64,000 bases of DNA, taken from positions 876,001-940,000 of the forward strand of contig BSBM01000261.1 in NCBI GenBank assembly GCA_027924585.1, read 5' to 3'. The position numbers and the translations under genes were made by a program. Positions within the stretch are counted from its first letter, which is position 1, and each line of letters opens with the position of its first letter. Positions 10,697 to 22,420 of the stretch are shown here, piece by piece. The notes below the pieces were generated by a model. That model had not been told where the DNA came from, made no database searches, and worked only from the letters and a program-made list of their open reading frames with translations. This stretch comes from Larix kaempferi (taxonomy: Eukaryota; Streptophyta; Pinopsida; Pinales; Pinaceae).

Positions 10697-13307
10697 TATA
10701 ATATTCCAGCCAATATATGGCCAAAATATTATCTCCAAACTCAGATTGTGTCAAAATTTTACTAGTCAATTTTTAGGCAATTTCTCAAGCTGAGCAGGAT
10801 GTAATTGACGAGGCTAAAACAATGAGTGAGGATGGTGGGGATGAAATTAATTTCTGGAATTTATATGGATGAGTGTGCAGAAGCATCTAAATAAGGTCTG
10901 AGCAGAATTCCTTGGCACGAAGTACTAGAGCGATTCACTTTTCAACAACAGAACAATTCTGCTGCCTACTTCGAGGCTTCCTGGGCTTCTCGAATATGCC
11001 AACAAGACTAGGCGAGGGTTATCAGAGTTTATGGAAGAGGTAGAATATTCAAGTGAGCTTATAGGATTCACTAGAAAGTATTCAAATGAATTTGGAAAGG
11101 TTTGGAGTGATTTGGGAGTCAAGAGCACAATGGGGATTGCTGAGCTAGTTAGATTTCAGGCTTTTCCAAATGAAGTTAAAGACATCCAAATTATTAATAC
11201 AGGGACTGATATGGAATGTATACTGATTTATTAGCCTTCTACAACTGACAGAGAGTCAAACTGACGCTCATAATTGAATTAGCAGTCATAATGGTAAAAC
11301 TAGTCTAGAAAAAACACCCAACGAGCTAGTGTTCATCTTTAAAGGTCAAACTGCCCCCATAATTCACTATACTCTATTCTGATATGAATTAATTCTTTGA
11401 TATAAATTAATTTTCATATATGAGTCGAAATATAAAATTCAGAACACTTCTTTTAATTATTTGATTGCTTTCCAAGCTTACAATGCCTCACAGGCTAGAA
11501 TTTCATTACAAAATGATGGAGGATGAAGATGAGAAGTAGGACGATTACTATGGCATTGTTCTGAAGTAGTTATCAGACCACCTACAGTTCATTTCTCTGA
11601 TATTTTCTGCATACTGAAATTCCTATCATCACTGGGGTGCATTTACTAAACCATCTCCCTCCTCCATGGAAAACGCCTCCAAATGTAGCTGAGAATGAAG
11701 GTAGAAGTGGAAGAAGATTATGAGGATCAGATATGAAGTGGTTCTATGGTCATATGCATCTCTGATCTCTGCAAATAATGGCACATTCATCTTCCTAAAG
11801 AACCTGAGTGCATTTATTGAAAACTAGCTCCTCCTGCTAGTGATTCTCCACCAAAACTAGCTGCAAATCCACTGTAGAAGTGATCTCCTCTTCAAGTTGA
11901 CTGTAGATCTTAAATGATGGAATGATATGGATGTTAATGGATGCAATAACATATTCTAGACCTAAATAATACTCACTAAAAACTATGGGGCCTTGGGGAA
12001 CATCTCCCAAGAAACACTGTTGAGGCACAGCACTCAACCAAGAGAGGCTCAGAGCTCTCAAGAAGAAAATGCAAATGACAAAAGTTCTGACATGGAGTTG
12101 GAAAAATTATTAAATAGCTGAAGTGAATTGCTCCTCAAGCAAACCACACATGTGTATGAGGGAGGGTGCATTCCTTGAGAGGAATGGCAACTATTTGCTT
12201 TGAAAAAATTTCCTTCCTTTTCCTTCCTTCACTGAAGTTGGCAAGTTCTCCTTTGTGATATTTTCTGGATGTTGCTACTTTCTTTCTAACTATTTTTCCT
12301 ATTCTTTCCACTTTATTTACTTTCCTTTTTTTTTATTTTTCCAGTTTTTCTGTTTGCTTTTGTCACTTTCCAATTTGTTTTCCTTTCCTTCTTTCCTCCA
12401 TTGGATTCCTTGATTTTTCTGAGATTTTCCACTAAGGCAAGAGTGGTCCACTTGACACCATGTTGAAATATTGTAAGTTCAAAGAATATTATATTTGTAC
12501 TTTATTATTATGGAGATGTTTATTCCTCCGTGAAGATCTTATTGTATATCCGGAGATGTTTATTCCTCTGTCGGGTTGTGGTAACTTGGGTTGTTAGACT
12601 TCCCTAGTGGGGGTCGGCCCTGTATGTGTTATGTGTGTCAAAGGGTTATTAGACCACCCTAGAGGGGTCGGCCCAGTCAGTTGTAATGGGGTGTTTAGCC
12701 CAGTAATTAAGTTGGGGCCGACCTAACTTGTGTAAAAGTCAGTCGGGGAACAAGTATAAGTAGAGGAGGATGTTCCTCACTTATCTCACTCATTCATTCA
12801 CTTGTGAGTGGCACACTTGTGTGAGAGAGGTCTGCTATGGAGGAGGAGGAGATCATGTCTTTGGTTTACATCTTTGTATTTGCTGATCATCTATATTGAG
12901 GAAGCTTTGCTGGGTTTTCTACCTCGTGAGGGTTTCCCAGGATAAATCTGTGTCTCTTGTGTTTATGCCGTGCTTGTTGTTTCTTCAGTGATCTTGTATA
13001 TGCTATTGTTGTGAAATGAAATGCAATGCTGATATTTTCTGTCTTAGCATATTGAATCTTAACACACCAATGCACCCTCCTTTTCCAGTCATCACCACTT
13101 GCCAATATTGATTAGCAATAATTATTAATAAAAATAATACAAACTCAGAATTAATTCAAACTTCAGAATTTAATTAATTAACTACTATAGTATAATTGCC
13201 TAAAAAATACCCCATTATTTAAATTCTCATTTAATTAATCAACTTAGACCCCCTAGGGATGGGAGGATCCAAGTAGTGACCAAGGCCACTAGGGAGGGGA
13301 CATGACA
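10697..13307 (-). repeat. Chromovirus 5' LTR with nested solo LTR
   Basis: The LTR runs from TGTCATGTCCCC (minus strand, 13307) to ATATTATA (10697); the expected terminal CA has become TA. It spans 2611 bp, or about 2.0 kb without the inserted solo LTR and its 5-bp duplication. That matches the LTR length of the related element at 42301-49051. The 11108-13307 part is duplicated at 4976-6563. Confidence 0.9.
12461..13064 (+). repeat. Solo LTR of a Ty1/copia family
   Basis: The 604-bp unit starts TGTTGAAATATTG and ends CTTAACA, flanked by the 5-bp duplication CACCA (12456-12460 and 13065-13069). The homologous uninterrupted site in the other chromovirus LTR carries a single CACCA (6324-6328). 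It is related to the LTRs of the copia element at 29918-37125 and to 53721-54042, sharing the TATAAATAGAGG-type promoter, GGTCGGCCC motifs and a GGGTTTTCTACC block. No internal region is present, so it arose by LTR-LTR recombination. Confidence 0.95.
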
Positions 13308-14929
13308 TGGAAAGATTGGACACAGTAAGAGTAGTCCTAGCAATAGCATCCCGGAACAAATGGAAAGTGTATCAAATGGATGTCAAGTCGTCATTCTTGA
13401 AGAAGAAATTTATGTGGAGCAGCCACACGGGTATGAAATCAAAGAACATGAAGAGAAAGTTTACAAGTTGAAGAAAGCTCTCTATGGGCTCAAGAAAGAT
13501 CCAAGAGCTTGGTATAAAAGAATTGATTCTTATCTGGTCAAAAATAATTTTAGGAGAAGTAGTAGCGAACCAACACTTTACACAAAGGTAAATCAACAAG
13601 GATAGATTTTGATAGTTTATTTATATGTTGATGATATGATTTTTACAGGTGACCTATCAGTAGATGAGTTCAAGGAATTTATGAAGATATCGTTCGAGAT
13701 GACAGACCTTGGATTAATGAGGTTCTTTCTTGGCTTAGAGGTAGAATAGTCAGAAAACGTATATTTATCTCTGAAAGTAAATATCCTAATGAAGTACTTC
13801 AACAATTCGGAATGCTTAATTGCAAACTGACACCTACACCAGTGGCAATAGGTACAAAGTTGATCAAAGAAGATGATAGTCCCAAAGTAGATCTAACATT
13901 GTTTAAGAGACTTGTAGGAAGTCTCATGTATCTCACAACTACGAGGCTAGATATTATGTTTGTTATTAGCTTGATTTCCAGGTTCATGGAGTCTCCCAAA
14001 GACTCGGATTGGCAAGTTGGAAAAAGGATCTTACGATATGTTGCAGGGACTTCAAGCTATGGAATTTTATACTCAAGCACTGAGTATGATGTTTTGACAG
14101 GTTTCAGGGTGAAAAAATGAAGTTGGGAAACAATTTGGCTTGTTTTTGACAAACAAAACTGCTAACTTTTATGTTTTTCAACTTTGACCTCTTCAAACCC
14201 ATATCTCCCTTAGGAATTTCAATGTGAAGTAAACACAAAGGTTTTAGAGAATTGAATTAGCTTTCTACTCGTATTTTTTTTAATTTTTTTTATGGACATA
14301 TTGTGCAACAAATTTGTTGTCAACCAACGGCATATACTTGAAAATTTTAGGTATGGATAATGAGTGACCTATGTTGACGTCGGTTTTTTGATAGATGTTT
14401 ATTCATTTTAGGGAAAAAAATTGTAGGCTCATAATCTACACACACTACACTGTGCATGGACTATATTTTGAGTTTTTTAAGACTTGGGAACTATTTTTTA
14501 TTATTTATAGAAACAACATATGTTCAAAAAATGGAGCATTATCGACACCCGTTTTTGTCTTCCCATTTTCTTTCAAATGTGACTCTTATTGGAAAAACTA
14601 AAAGTACCCTTTTGAAGATGATGAGCCAATTATGATCTCTGTGAAATTTCAAATTTTTTGGTGTTTTCTTTGTTATGATATTGAATTTTCATTTCGGATG
14701 ATTTTCAGAGTAATAAAGTTCTTAAGGGATAAGGTTTAGAAAAAAATTATTAATAAATAGAAATTCAAATCGAAATGAAATAATTATTATATCATTGGAA
14801 ACTAGATTCAGATATGAATCCATTGCTACCAAGTTGAACAAATAATACTTAAAATTTGCAAGTGTTTGGGCTTGCTAAATTTGCAGGTTCCAGAAAGATG
14901 CCAGATATTTTCGCAGGTTTTGTTGACCA

Positions 14930-15110
14930 TAAACTCTCGGTCGAAAAATACCTTCCAAACTCTTGGCCGAGGGTTTAGTTCAAACTCTCATCCGAGAGGT
15001 TTTTTGAAAATACAGCGCGGTGATTCGTTCAAACTCTCGGCCGAGAGTTTGAACTCTCAAAGCTCTCGACCTAGATTTTTTTAAAATCTCGGCCTAGAGT
15101 TTGAGGTTGA
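14930..15110. repeat. Array of CTCTCGGCCGAGAG-type palindromes
   Basis: About six diverged copies of a motif around AACTCTCGGCCGAGAGTT occur in 180 bp near the right end of the TIR element, alternating with short spacers. One copy is a perfect 28-bp palindrome. Subterminal repeats of this kind often bind a transposase, but that is inference. Confidence 0.85.
15027..15054. repeat. Perfect 28-bp palindrome
   Basis: Bases 15027-15040 are the exact reverse complement of 15041-15054. The centre is CGGCCG. It is the best-preserved unit of the surrounding array. Confidence 0.97.
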
Positions 15111-15670
15111 CTTTTTTTCCCCATTCATCCACACACCCTCTTTTGTTTTTCACTCCGTTGTCACGAAATTGTTTGTCAGCTTCGCGTTTTCACGCTTCAC
15201 TGACAATGACTTTGCAAGAAGTGTGGACGATAGGAAGAGAACTTCCGATCCTGTTTTCCATCTTGGATCAGGGGTGATTTCATGGGAATCCAAGAAGCAA
15301 CCCATTGTGAAACTTTCATTAGCAAAAGCAGAGTATGTAGAAGCAACATCAGTAGCATGTCAAGCAGTCTGGTTACGCAGAGTTTTAGAAGGTCTTCAAC
15401 AGAAACAACAAGGAGCAACAACAATCTATTGTGACGACAATTCAGCAATCACTCTATCCAAGAACCATGTTTTTCACTAGAAAAGCAAGCACATTGATAC
15501 CATATATCACTTCACAAGAGAACTTGTGAACAATGGTGAATTTCATGTTGAGCATTGTAAATCGATTGATCAATTGGATGACAAATTCACAAAGCCATTG
15601 ACAAAAGATATTTTTAAGACTCATAGAGATAATTTAGGCATTGTAAAAGCTGCAGTAGTCAATAGTCATA

Positions 15671-15682
15671 ATTAAGAGGGAG
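15671..15682 (+). other. Polypurine tract of the host copia element
   Basis: The tract ATTAAGAGGGAG lies just after the pol stop and directly before TGTTAGAAATAG, the start of the 3' LTR. Confidence 0.8.
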
Positions 15683-15920
15683 TGTTAGAAATAGTAATTA
15701 CTTCTCTTAGCTTTAGCTTTAGCTTTTTCTTTAGTTAATAAAGCATGCAACAACATGGAAAAAATAGGTTAGAATTTTTAGGTTTTACTTAATTGTTTAA
15801 ATACACATTCAGACTTGGTTTGTAACAACATTAGTTGATCTTTTGTTTATCAATAAAGATTGAAGAGCCGTATCTCATTCTGCATAATATTTGTGTCTAT
15901 TGAACTGCATCCAACCTTCA
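15683..15920 (+). repeat. 3' LTR of the host copia element
   Basis: The LTR begins TGTTAGAAATAG immediately after the polypurine tract. It holds a TTTAGCTTTAGC repeat, a TTTAAATACAC promoter-like box and an AATAAAG polyadenylation-like signal near 15851. Its end is uncertain (CA at about 15909 or 15920) because the 5' LTR is not in the window. Confidence 0.7.
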
Positions 15921-18221
15921 TAGATGAAGAAATTTTCTTATGAAATTATGAGATACATGGATGTTCAAGGTAAATCTTTATAGGAAGATCATTTTCAATG
16001 CTTTGTTTTCCAATGTCATATTGGTAAAAATAATGTTGAGGTTATTGATTTGTTTTGCATTTACAAGAAAATATTCATAAATTTTAAAAAGGGAACAAAT
16101 AGTTTATAGAGCAATTTCCATCTTGGGATAAATGAATTAAACATAAAATTTTAAAAACAAATTGTAGAAGGAGTGTTATTATAACCACAGAGCTTCAGAA
16201 GATCTCAATTTGGACATTAAAAAATGAATGCTTAGTTTTGATCAGATTCGTTTTGATATAGTCGTATATAGTTGAAGTTATTAACATGTACATATATATT
16301 TTCAAATTATTGTAAAGACAATATTTGAAAGGTGTTTATGTTAGTTTGATTTTATTTTGTTTTGTTTCTATTTTCATTTAAAATTATTTGTAAAATCTTT
16401 TAAATTAGAGCAACTACAAAATTAAAAATTATGCAGCCACACTTAAAATTTTCAAGATCATTAATGTTTTGTTATAATGGTTTACTCAGGTGTCCAACTT
16501 ATATCTCATGGTTGAGATATTGTTGGGATTTCTTCCGCCAAATTTGGATATGCAATTACCAAAGATATTGCTGCAATGGTTATTGTGAACATGTGGAACA
16601 AGTTTGAGGACAAGTTGCACATATATTGTAAGTTGTCTTTGTATACATCGAAGTATGTGATGAGGTGTATGACCATGTGTAATTTGATTTAATTAAGTCT
16701 TAGCCATAGCTTATTTGATGGGATTTTGAGCTTTGGATAAATACTTTTAATATCCAATAAGTTAGTTAGTGGTCTTATTTGATGGGATTTTGAGTTTTGG
16801 ATAAACACTTTTAATATCCAATAAGTTAGTTAATAGTCCTATTTGATTGGATTTTGAGTTTTTGGATAAACACTTTTAATATCCAATAAGTTAGTTAGTT
16901 AGTGGTCGTGTTAGTTATGTGTGTGGAATCTTTTGTAAATCATAACTCTATCATTATATAAAGAGTATGACAACACTAGAGAAAAGGAGAGACTTGGATG
17001 GTGAAACTTTCTTTTTACAAACGATGATGGAGTGCTTCTCTTTAATACATATATAAGCCTTGTGATGAAGGATTTCTAAGCTTGGATTATGGTAGACTTT
17101 TTATCTTAACTTTTCATTGTTTTGTTTGGGATTTTAAAATGAAATCTTGACTTGTTTCAGATTGTATTATTGTTATATATTTGGATTGTTATTTAGATAT
17201 TGACAATTATATTGTTAATTCACCATTCTTAATTATATTGATTATGTTTTATATTAAATAGAAGAATTTATTATTTACCTGTTATGATTATGATCTATAA
17301 TGTTAACTAATAAATTCTTTTACTTTATAATATTTGATTTTTATAGATTATGAATTGTATTTCATTGGTCTAAAGGATCATATATTTATTTTTAAATGCA
17401 AATTGGAATTAATGGTCTAATTGAATTTTCTTTTACATAAACATGAAATCTTGAATTGTAATTTGATTGTGTTTCGGTTTCAATTTAAGAAGCCTCCAAA
17501 TTTATAAAATATGACTATTTTTCGTTTATAAGATGACTCTATGTTTACAATGTTGCTTAGTATTATAAGGATTAATTAAACTGTTGTATTAGTTCTCTTT
17601 AACCTTATTAATTATACATTCAAAAGTTGGTTTTAGTTTTTTTTTAATTTATTAGAAGTGTTTTGAATAGATTATATTTAGTTTTATAAGTTTTAGCATG
17701 TTTACTTATGTATGATTATATTCTTGATATTACTTTTAGAAGGTTCATATCTTTTATTTAATATTTTCTTTTAATATTTTTTATAAAAAAATTCTCGGAG
17801 ATCTCCATACTTTTGTATATTTGTCTAAATTGTTAAAAATTAGATTTTTTAAAAAAATTTTAGATATTTAATTTGTTTATTTATGTAATTAGTAATTTTT
17901 GTTAGTTAATTTAGGAATTGTATATAATAATCCATTTTCCCCTAATTTAGGAATTGTATATATAATTTTTGTTAGTTTTCCCTATCTTCCATTTTACAAG
18001 GAAGATCCCCTTTTGGGTAATGGAACCATAAAAATCATCAATCTAGAAGGAGGGACTTGAGTAAAAATAGATGGTTCAAAGTCTTTAAATTTAAATCATA
18101 TGAATTATTTATTTTATCTTTTGGCTTTCAACATTTTTCTTTACATCATAATTCTTCGTAGACGTCATAGGACGTGCTTCAAGAAAAGTTAGATGAAAAT
18201 CTTTCATAGTTTTAAATAATC
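15921..18221. other. AT-rich DNA with no gene found
   Basis: No open frame of note and no recognisable domain. A TATATAAAGAG promoter-like box near 16957, after a three-copy tandem repeat, suggests a decayed LTR, but no partner was found. Near 17905-17965 the phrase TAATTTAGGAATTGTATAT occurs twice. Confidence 0.5.
16709..16907. repeat. Three-copy tandem repeat, ~64-bp unit
   Basis: Three adjacent units share TTTGATGGGATTTTGAG, TTTTAATATCCAATAAG and TTAGTTAGT blocks with few differences. They precede a promoter-like TATATAAAG, a position consistent with U3 enhancer repeats of a decayed LTR. Confidence 0.92.
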
Positions 18222-19255
18222 ATGGCTCTTGTCCAAATCTCTATTTGGAGATGTTTTCCTAGGCTTGTTAATTTTGACACTCCAGTAAAGATAGATAATC
18301 TCTGGTCACGAACCATATTTGGTGGTGAGCGGGTAACATATGCACTTGAACATGTTTTACATTTTATTCAAAATTGAATTTCTTATAATATTCTTCGTCA
18401 AGTTTTCGCTCTTACGTTTCAAGGTCGGGTCAAGCGATTGTGTGAAACTCTACTGGACGCATCTATTTTTACATTTGATCAATTTGTAGATAAGTTTATA
18501 TTTTCTTTTTAGAATTATGATTATGAGAAATTGTGCATTGAATATGGAATTGAGTAATATAAGGAAAGGAAAGGATGAATCCTTAGAATACTTTACTATC
18601 AGGTTCATGCATCTTACATTTAGATTTCCTTTTCAGTTTTTAATTTCTCTTTTAGAAGAAGAAGATCAATCAGTCTTTAATTAATCAGAATCAAGCATCA
18701 ATACTAATTTACATGTTGATTTTGATGAAAATCTTGAAGTAGAAAAACAACATTGTATAACTACTTTTTTCACCTTGAAAGATGAGAATCAAAAGGGACA
18801 TGATTCTTTAGTAGATATGAACATAAATTCCAATAATCTTCATTTATCAGCATCTTCTTTAGAAGATAATGGATTTTTAAGTAGGGTTGAAGAAAACAGT
18901 CACATTTTAGAAGCTTGTCATACTATAACTACTTCATAAATTTATGTTCATAGTAGTGAAAAATCCTCTCCTATTTTTACTAGAGAAACTCGAGATCAAC
19001 TATTTCATTATTGATCATTCTATTGATTCTCCATTTGTTCTTGAATCATCTAAATTTCATTTCCCTTGTGATTTGTTCTCACGGTTACCTTTTTTTTTTA
19101 TAATGAACATCATTTTGTTTTGTATTCAGATTTTTCAGGAGAGCAGACTATGGAGGTTGATAAACTTATTTTTGAAGCATAAACGAATCATCATTTGAAA
19201 TCACCTGTGGATATCTCTCTTAAATCAGAAATGAATAATTTTTCATAATGCTTCC
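18222..19255 (+). pseudogene. Decayed Ty3/gypsy gag-like frame
   Basis: From the ATG at 18222 the frame reads MALVQISIWRCFPRLVNF, then IDNLWSRTIFGGERVTYALE to a stop, and resumes with the gag-like phrase GRVKRLCETLLDASIFTFDQ FVDKF. Further pieces follow in other frames, with KGKDESLEYFTIRFMHL and an acidic tail. Stops and frameshifts are frequent. The pattern (a coat-protein helix ending in a tryptophan or leucine-rich block, then a conserved FDQF/FVDKF-type block) fits a Ty3/gypsy capsid. It lies just upstream of Tat-like 3' non-coding sequence, so it is probably the gag of that old element, with pol deleted. Confidence 0.6.
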
Positions 19256-19367
19256 CCATCTATTGGATAATTTCTTAAGAGATTAACAATAACTTAATCG
19301 AAATGAATAATTTTTCATAATGCTTCCCCATCTATTGGATAATTTCTTAAGAGATTAACAATAACCA
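19228..19367. repeat. Two-copy tandem repeat, ~72-bp unit
   Basis: The block AATGAATAATTTTTCATAAT with its following GCTTCCCCATCTATTGG is present twice, starting near 19228 and 19300, almost unchanged. Confidence 0.95.
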
Positions 19368-20185
19368 TATCATGACCCATTATGAAATAAACAAAAACTA
19401 TGGTGTTAATTGAAGGATAGGAGGTGTCATTATGATCTATCCTATCATGATCATGGGTACTTACGGAATGACATTACCACTTCTCGTTACTAAGCCAAGG
19501 TAATGGATTTCAGCAGTAAGGCTAAGGGACGAGAGGTCTCATTATGAGCCAAATTGTTCACTTCTATGAGTTTTCATGAATGACAATGCTATTAGATAAT
19601 CACCAAGTCATGGCAACATCCTTGAGTTCATTCCTTAGAGAAGAAAACATAAGATAGAAAAGAAGAGAAATAAATTTGAAAGTAAATTTGATCTATTTTG
19701 ACAAGGGTCTAAAACTTGAGTATCTATACTCAGTAGATGGGATGGAAGCATCTAAATGGGGTTAAAAGGTATCCCTGTCGAGGCTTTGGATGCTTGCTGG
19801 TAGCAGTGGCCATGCTTGTGGTATCAGGGTCATTCTTGATAATGTCTCTCACTTGAGTAGCTTATCTTTCCTAGGACTAATTCCTAGTAAAGTTTATTGT
19901 TTTGTATCTTTACACTCTCATGATAACGAAAAAAAAATGATGAGTCAATATTTTACAAAGTTTATGAGCGATGATGGAAATGATTTGGATATGTTTAGAG
20001 GTTGTCAAGTTCAATCAATACTAGATAAGTCATAGATTAATCTTTTTAGGTTATTTGAAATTCAACATTTGACTACATCTTATTGTTTATTCCTAAACAT
20101 TTAACATTTTTTTAACGTAGCTCCTTCTTCACTCAATTTCATATTCGTTTGCACAGATAACTGCTTCACCCAATGAGTCACTATT
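19368..20185 (+). other. 3' non-coding region of an old Tat-like element
   Basis: Two diverged modules (about 19425-19528 and 19529-19630) share motifs such as GGTCTCATTATGAGCC and ATCACCAAGTCATGG with the 3' non-coding region of the younger Tat-like element at 37874-38370. The last 35 bases before the LTR (ATAACTGCTTCACCCAATGA with a following TCACTATT) match the same position at 38739-38771. There is no coding region. Confidence 0.6.
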
Positions 20186-21089
20186 TGTTGGCCTCACAAC
20201 AAATCCCTTTCATTTTCTCAGAAAATGGAGGCCCCCCTGATTAACTTTGTATGGTAAGTCTTATGTTTGCAACTTAATATTATAAGTCAAGTAACCTCTG
20301 ATTATTTTACAATATGTGACAGTCAACGAATTATGTTTCATGATGGAATTTGTATAATTTCAGTTTTCTGATTATTTTTATGTTTTTGTATGGTTAGTAT
20401 GTTAACTATGTTTCATTTACTTCAGTGGGCATGTTTATAACTTATGGTCTAAGTCATCATTCAAATATCAATTACGAGAAACATTTATACTCTTTATTAT
20501 CTGAGTGATTATCTCTAATTCAATTGTTTATCGTTTCAACTTTCATGACTGAAAGCATGCAAGTTGAAATTGATTATAAGAATTAGTATTATGTTTGTCC
20601 GATGATTCTTATGACATCTTGATCAATTAGAATAATTTATTAAGTTCATGAAGGTTGTTATATTGACAAGGTTTTGTATGTTCCCTCTTAGTCATAGTAA
20701 TTTAAAAGCATTGATTTATAATAGGAACTTGATAGAATTGTATTTCTATTTTATTGAACATCTTAATTTCATTTTATTTATTTTGTTTAGTGGTCGTGTT
20801 CCACAAACTTGTTACCGGTGCTTTTACTTAGTTTATATACTATGACTTCAAATTATTTTTGAGCTTGTCATATTATCTCTTTTTTTGTTTTTACTTAGTT
20901 TATATACTATGACTTCAAATTATTTTTGAGCTCGTCATACTATCTCTTTTTTTGTTTGAAAAACACTCATGAACTATGTTCAAGTGATAATTATTATCAT
21001 TCTGGATTCATAATGATAAATAAAAGAGTAATGTTTATTTCTTAAATCTTGTATGAATGATGATCCTTTTTAGAATGAGAATAAGATCT
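20186..21089 (+). repeat. Start of a related Tat-like LTR, interrupted
   Basis: The segment starts TGTTGGCCTCACAACAAATC, close to the TGTTGTGGCCACAACA start of the Tat-like LTRs at 21090 and 38772. It is cut at 21089 by the younger element and would resume at 41680. The rest is AT-rich and no second copy exists in the window, so its end is unknown. Confidence 0.6.
20822..20955. repeat. Two-copy tandem repeat, ~67-bp unit
   Basis: The block TTTTACTTAGTTTATATACT and the following ATGACTTCAAATTATTTTTG occur twice back to back, with two substitutions in the remainder. Confidence 0.95.
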
Positions 21090-21324
21090 TGTTGTGGCCA
21101 CAACAGATCCCATGCTTAGCTGAAGCACGGGAGCCCCATTCCTAATAAACACAAAGCTAATTGGGTGAGTTTTCTTGTAAATATGAGATTTTGGTTTTTA
21201 TCCCTAAGATCCCTTACCCATAATTTTGTTTTGTGTGTTTTCTTTTTGATCGAAAAATTTCTAAATGTTTTGGGTTTGCAAGAAGCTTCAATTTTTTAGC
21301 ATTTTATCATCTACTTCTAGCAAC

Positions 21325-21815
21325 CTGAAACCCGACATTTGGGGAACTCGAAACCCGCAACCCAACAGTTGTGTGCTGCAGGATTTGTTTGTTTGCCGTG
21401 GATTTAAGAAACCTAAAATCCGCAACTCGACAGTTGCGGGATTTTATTTTGCAACTTATGATTTTTCACATCCCGAAACCCACAACCCGACAGTTGCGGG
21501 TTGCAGGTTTTCTTTGTTAATAATATCGGGAAATTTTATCCCGAAACCCGCAATTGCAGCTTTCGACTTACGGGAATTCTTTCTAGGTTTGATTTTGTTG
21601 CGTGTTCCCGAAACCCGCAACCCAACACTTTCGGGTTGCGGCTTTCGGGAAAAATTTTTCGATTGCGATTTTTGTTTCCCATTCCTGAAACCTGCAACCC
21701 GACACTTTCGGGTTTCGGATTTCGGGAATTCTTTTGCGCTTTTGGTTTTTCTTGCAATCCTGAAACCCGCAACCCGACACTTTCGAGTTTCGGATTTTCG
21801 GATTCTTAAATAAAC
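21325..21815. repeat. Array of seven GC-rich hairpins in U3 (5' LTR)
   Basis: Seven units at 65-75 bp spacing each follow the pattern CCCGAAACCCGCAACCCG, a short loop of about 5-6 bases, then CGGGTTGCGGCTTTCGGG. Each unit can fold into a stem of up to 18 bp. They stand out from AT-rich surroundings. The 3' LTR carries six units, so copy number changes. Confidence 0.9.
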
Positions 21816-22420
21816 TTTCGAAATAAATCATGAACCCGATCCCGCATCCCGCTCTGGTTCATCTCGGCCGTCCATTCGTCTTGATCCCACGATTGTGTTT
21901 TAATTTGGTAAATGTAATAAGTAGGGTTTTTTTTCTATTTTTATTTTGTGATTTTTACTGTTCAGAATTACCCCATTGATTGGATTTTCCTGCGGATTCC
22001 TGTTAAAGCGTCGTTTTTTTATCAGTTCTTTAGTTACTCTAGGTTGGATTGTTTCTATTACTGCACCCTGTGTTCGTTACTTCTGGTTTTGTATTGGACA
22101 TCCTTTTACCATTTGTTTCGACTCCTTAAGATTCCATATTGATACACCTGTTTCGTTCTGAAAGGTTGTTCTGATTATTCTGTTAAAATAGGTCACTCGG
22201 ATCTGATTTGATACATGCAAAAGGGTTGCTAGTCTGTGTACTGAAGCTCCTGTTTGAGTCATTTCGCAGTCAGTTTTCTAACCGTAATTTCCATTTTGGT
22301 CACAAATCTGAAGTCATGATTGCTGATGTGGAAATACTTGCAATAATGAGTTTTGAAAGCAGTTTAAGTCGTGGGAGTTTCGGTTGATTGTGTACTTTCA
22401 CACGGGTTTAGATCCAATTG

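Larger units (their letters stand above)
4976..13307 (-). mobile_element. Decayed chromovirus (Ty3/gypsy with chromodomain)
   Basis: On the minus strand the order is 5' LTR (10697-13307), initiator-Met-like primer-binding site, gag, zinc knuckle, protease, RT, RNase H, integrase C-terminus with chromodomain, polypurine tract and truncated 3' LTR (4976-6563). The element interrupts a copia RT gene at 13307/13308. Its right target duplication would be TGGAA (13308-13312); the left one is outside the window. Frameshifts, stops and loss of most of the integrase make it defective. Two later insertions, the CACTA-like end at 4975 and the solo copia LTR at 12461-13064, cut its LTRs. Confidence 0.92.
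14107..15195. mobile_element. Non-autonomous terminal-inverted-repeat element
   Basis: The 1089-bp insertion begins GGGTGAAAAAATGAAG and its other end, read in reverse, begins GCGTGAAAACGCGAAG. The inverted similarity covers about 33 bp and ends in CAAACAATTT. It is flanked by TTCA (14103-14106 and 15196-15199), and removing one TTCA plus the element restores the copia reading frame, so the boundaries are firm to within a base or two. It has no transposase. A 4-bp duplication is unusual; if the true duplication is 3 bp, a PIF/Harbinger-type origin is possible. An array of palindromes lies near its right end. Confidence 0.8.
13308..15675 (+). pseudogene. Ty1/copia RT and RNase H, interrupted
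   Basis: This is the 3' half of a copia pol gene that hosts the chromovirus. RT landmarks are [41 protein letters not shown] and LYVDDMIFTGD. RNase H landmarks after the insertion are SVDDRKRTSDPVFHLGSG, AKAEYVEATSVACQAVWLRR and YCDDNSAITLSKN, then FTKPLTKDIF near the end. Stops occur after NQQG, after GLEVE and after KNHVFH, with a frameshift near 13790. A 1.09-kb transposon splits it between 14106 and 15196; joining the flanks across one target copy keeps the frame. The gag, integrase and 5' LTR portions lie left of the chromovirus, outside the window. Confidence 0.93.

Noticed and set aside
21310-21810. Telomere-like repeats in the CCCGAAACCCGCAACCCG array
   Set aside because: The plant telomere unit is CCCTAAA. 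These units are inverted repeats at 65-75 bp spacing, not a short tandem motif.
21265-21813. 182-codon frame over the hairpin array
   Set aside because: The frame follows the ~70-bp repeat of the array and is not kept as one frame in the 3' LTR; the array is better explained as DNA or RNA structure.
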